64,000 nucleotides of DNA. It comes from Actinomarinicola tropica. Its GTDB lineage: Bacteria; Actinomycetota; Acidimicrobiia; Acidimicrobiales; SKKL01. The notes under the pieces are model-generated. The model made no database searches. It saw nothing but the letters and a program-made list of their open reading frames with translations, and was not told the DNA's origin. The position numbers were made by a program, and so were the translations under genes. Shown here one piece after another: positions 63,256-64,000 of the stretch (the first letter of the stretch is position 1; each line of letters opens with the position of its first letter). The stretch is from positions 310,001 to 374,000 of the forward strand of contig NZ_CP045851.1 in NCBI RefSeq assembly GCF_009650215.1, given 5' to 3'.

Positions 63256-63281
63256 TGTATACGAGCGGTGCAGGCGGAAAG
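63256..63281 (-). promoter_or_regulatory. second whiB promoter with shared motif
   Basis: Minus strand: CTTTCCGCCTGCA (63281-63269), 7 nt, TATACA (63261-63256). The 13-mer differs at one base from that in front of the other whiB gene and is set back by a similar distance. Confidence 0.5.
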
Positions 63282-63334
63282 TTCCGTGAGGCAGGTAAGA
63301 ACTCGGTGAGCAGGGCAGCCGACGCCGTGCTGGG

Positions 63335-63340
63335 TAGGCT
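63335..63340 (+). promoter_or_regulatory. -10 box TAGGCT
   Basis: TAGGCT 34 nt before the ATG at 63375; the leader carries AGGAG. Confidence 0.45.
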
Positions 63341-63374
63341 GTCGGGCCAGCCGTCACCGAAGGTAGGAGTCCCG

Positions 63375-63644
63375 ATGTCCGAGCAGACCGCCGAGGAGTA
63401 CGAGCCGCCGCGGGGTGGTGTGGTCGTCGTCTACCTCGGCCCCGTCGCTCCCCACTGGGAGGTCCGGGGCGAGTTCGGCGAGGAGCGGGTCATCAACGAC
63501 TTCCGCACCCGGGTCATGGCCCGGCTGCTGCTCCTGCCGCCGCACGACCCGCAGTTCCGCCGCAACCGCGAGCGCGTGGCGCGCGACGCCGAGCGCGAGA
63601 ACCTCACCCTGCGCTGGGACCTCGGTCTGCCCGAGGAGGACTGA
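63375..63644 (+). CDS. conserved small hypothetical protein
   Basis: 89 aa. A short strand-rich N-terminus (GGVVVVYLGPVAPHWEVRGEFGEE), then a helical, Arg-rich middle RVINDFRTRVMARLLLLPPHDPQFRRNRERVARDAERENLTLRWDLGL. No signal or membrane span. An ATG with AGGAG upstream and a -10 box 34 nt before it support expression. It lies just before the ROK kinase gene. I do not recognise a function. Confidence 0.78.
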   Translation: MSEQTAEEYEPPRGGVVVVYLGPVAPHWEVRGEFGEERVINDFRTRVMARLLLLPPHDPQFRRNRERVARDAERENLTLRWDLGLPEED

Positions 63645-63652
63645 GGCCCGTC

Positions 63653-64000
63653 GTGGCCCCGCCGCCCACCGTCGGCGTCGACCTGGGCGGCACGAAGATC
63701 TACGCCGTCGCGCTCGCCGACGGCGAGGTGGTGGCCACCGCCAAGCGCTCGACCCCCCGCACCGGCGGGCCGAGCGCCGTGCTCGAGCGCGTCGCCGAGG
63801 CGGTCGAGCGGCTCGGGCTCGACGGGCCGCCCCACCGCATCGGCATCGGAGGGCCCGGACCGTCCCGCGCCGGCCGCACCACGCTCGGTCCCGCGCCGAA
63901 CCTCGCCGGGTGGGACGACGCGGTCGACCTTGCGCCGCCGCTGCGCGAGCGGTTCGGCGAGGACCTGGTCGTCGTCGTCGACAACGACGTGAACGCCGCG
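63653..64000 (+). CDS. ROK-family sugar kinase (partial, right edge)
   Basis: First 116 codons of a ROK protein that runs off the window. The ATP-phosphate motif is VGVDLGGTKIYAVAL near the N-terminus, with IGIGGPGPSRAG and VVVDNDVNAA (catalytic Asp) at the edge. The glucokinase-type ROK fold has the same order. A GTG start 8 nt after the previous stop; no N-terminal HTH, so a kinase rather than a repressor. Confidence 0.88.
   Translation, partial: MAPPPTVGVDLGGTKIYAVALADGEVVATAKRSTPRTGGPSAVLERVAEAVERLGLDGPPHRIGIGGPGPSRAGRTTLGPAPNLAGWDDAVDLAPPLRERFGEDLVVVVDNDVNAA

Overview
The window is very GC-rich, tightly packed bacterial DNA with frequent GTG starts. Two WhiB-family regulators, F420-type (LLM) oxidoreductase, GuaB3, DUF2510 and PKD/lipoprotein families, and a menaquinone-type succinate dehydrogenase point to a high-GC actinobacterium. 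The combination fits class Acidimicrobiia best (an Iamia/Ilumatobacter-like lineage is my guess). No rRNA, tRNA, CRISPR array, phage or transposase was seen. It reads as core chromosome with a few unusual inserts.

Layout. 1-3 kb: oligopeptide-type ABC importer (solute-binding lipoprotein, DppB-like permease, start of a DppC-like permease), on the minus strand. 3-10.6 kb: group II PLP decarboxylase, a small unknown gene, then the guanine-nucleotide cluster guaB3-guaB-guaA, in which guaB carries a full LAGLIDADG intein in its catalytic loop. 10.6-17 kb: PEBP-like protein, a degenerate histidine-kinase-like membrane protein, histidine phosphatase, F420-type oxidoreductase, UBP zinc finger, and a PcrA/UvrD helicase interrupted by a second intein. 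17-23 kb: TPR-like gene, Nramp-related transporter, an island of palindromes, VOC protein, and a LuxR regulator divergent from a cupredoxin lipoprotein-RidA-metallo-hydrolase operon. 23-34.5 kb: sucCD, membrane proteins, purN-purH, RDD protein, folD, a lipoprotein/PKD pair, metF and a P-loop kinase-like gene. 34.5-46 kb: icd, aldehyde dehydrogenase, heterodimeric ABC exporter, MFS pump with TetR, mdh, Fpg-like glycosylase, SCP2-like protein. 46-57 kb: MpaB-like oxygenase, unknown genes, nhaA, DUF368 lipid-carrier translocase, sdhCAB, DUF421, GH2 glycosidase. 57-64 kb: AAA ATPase + VWA pair with SGNH lipoprotein, two whiB genes, formimidoyltransferase-like gene, tatA and the start of a ROK kinase.

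Together the genes supply purine/one-carbon metabolism (guaB-guaA, purN-purH, folD, metF), scattered TCA-cycle steps (sucCD, icd, mdh, sdhCAB), and redox, transport and envelope functions. A striking regulatory theme is a TAnnnT -10 box lying only about 5-10 nt before many start codons, implying widespread leaderless transcription.

Most unusual items: the two inteins (the helicase one has a GIY-YIG-like insert instead of LAGLIDADG); a dispersed palindromic element built from two 11-mers, one copy of which sits in frame inside the glycosidase gene; a 13-nt motif shared by both whiB promoters; a perfect 32-bp palindrome between converging genes; a 16-codon linker ORF joined by 4-nt overlaps to both neighbours; and two minus-strand genes with no stop codon before they run antisense through their neighbours.
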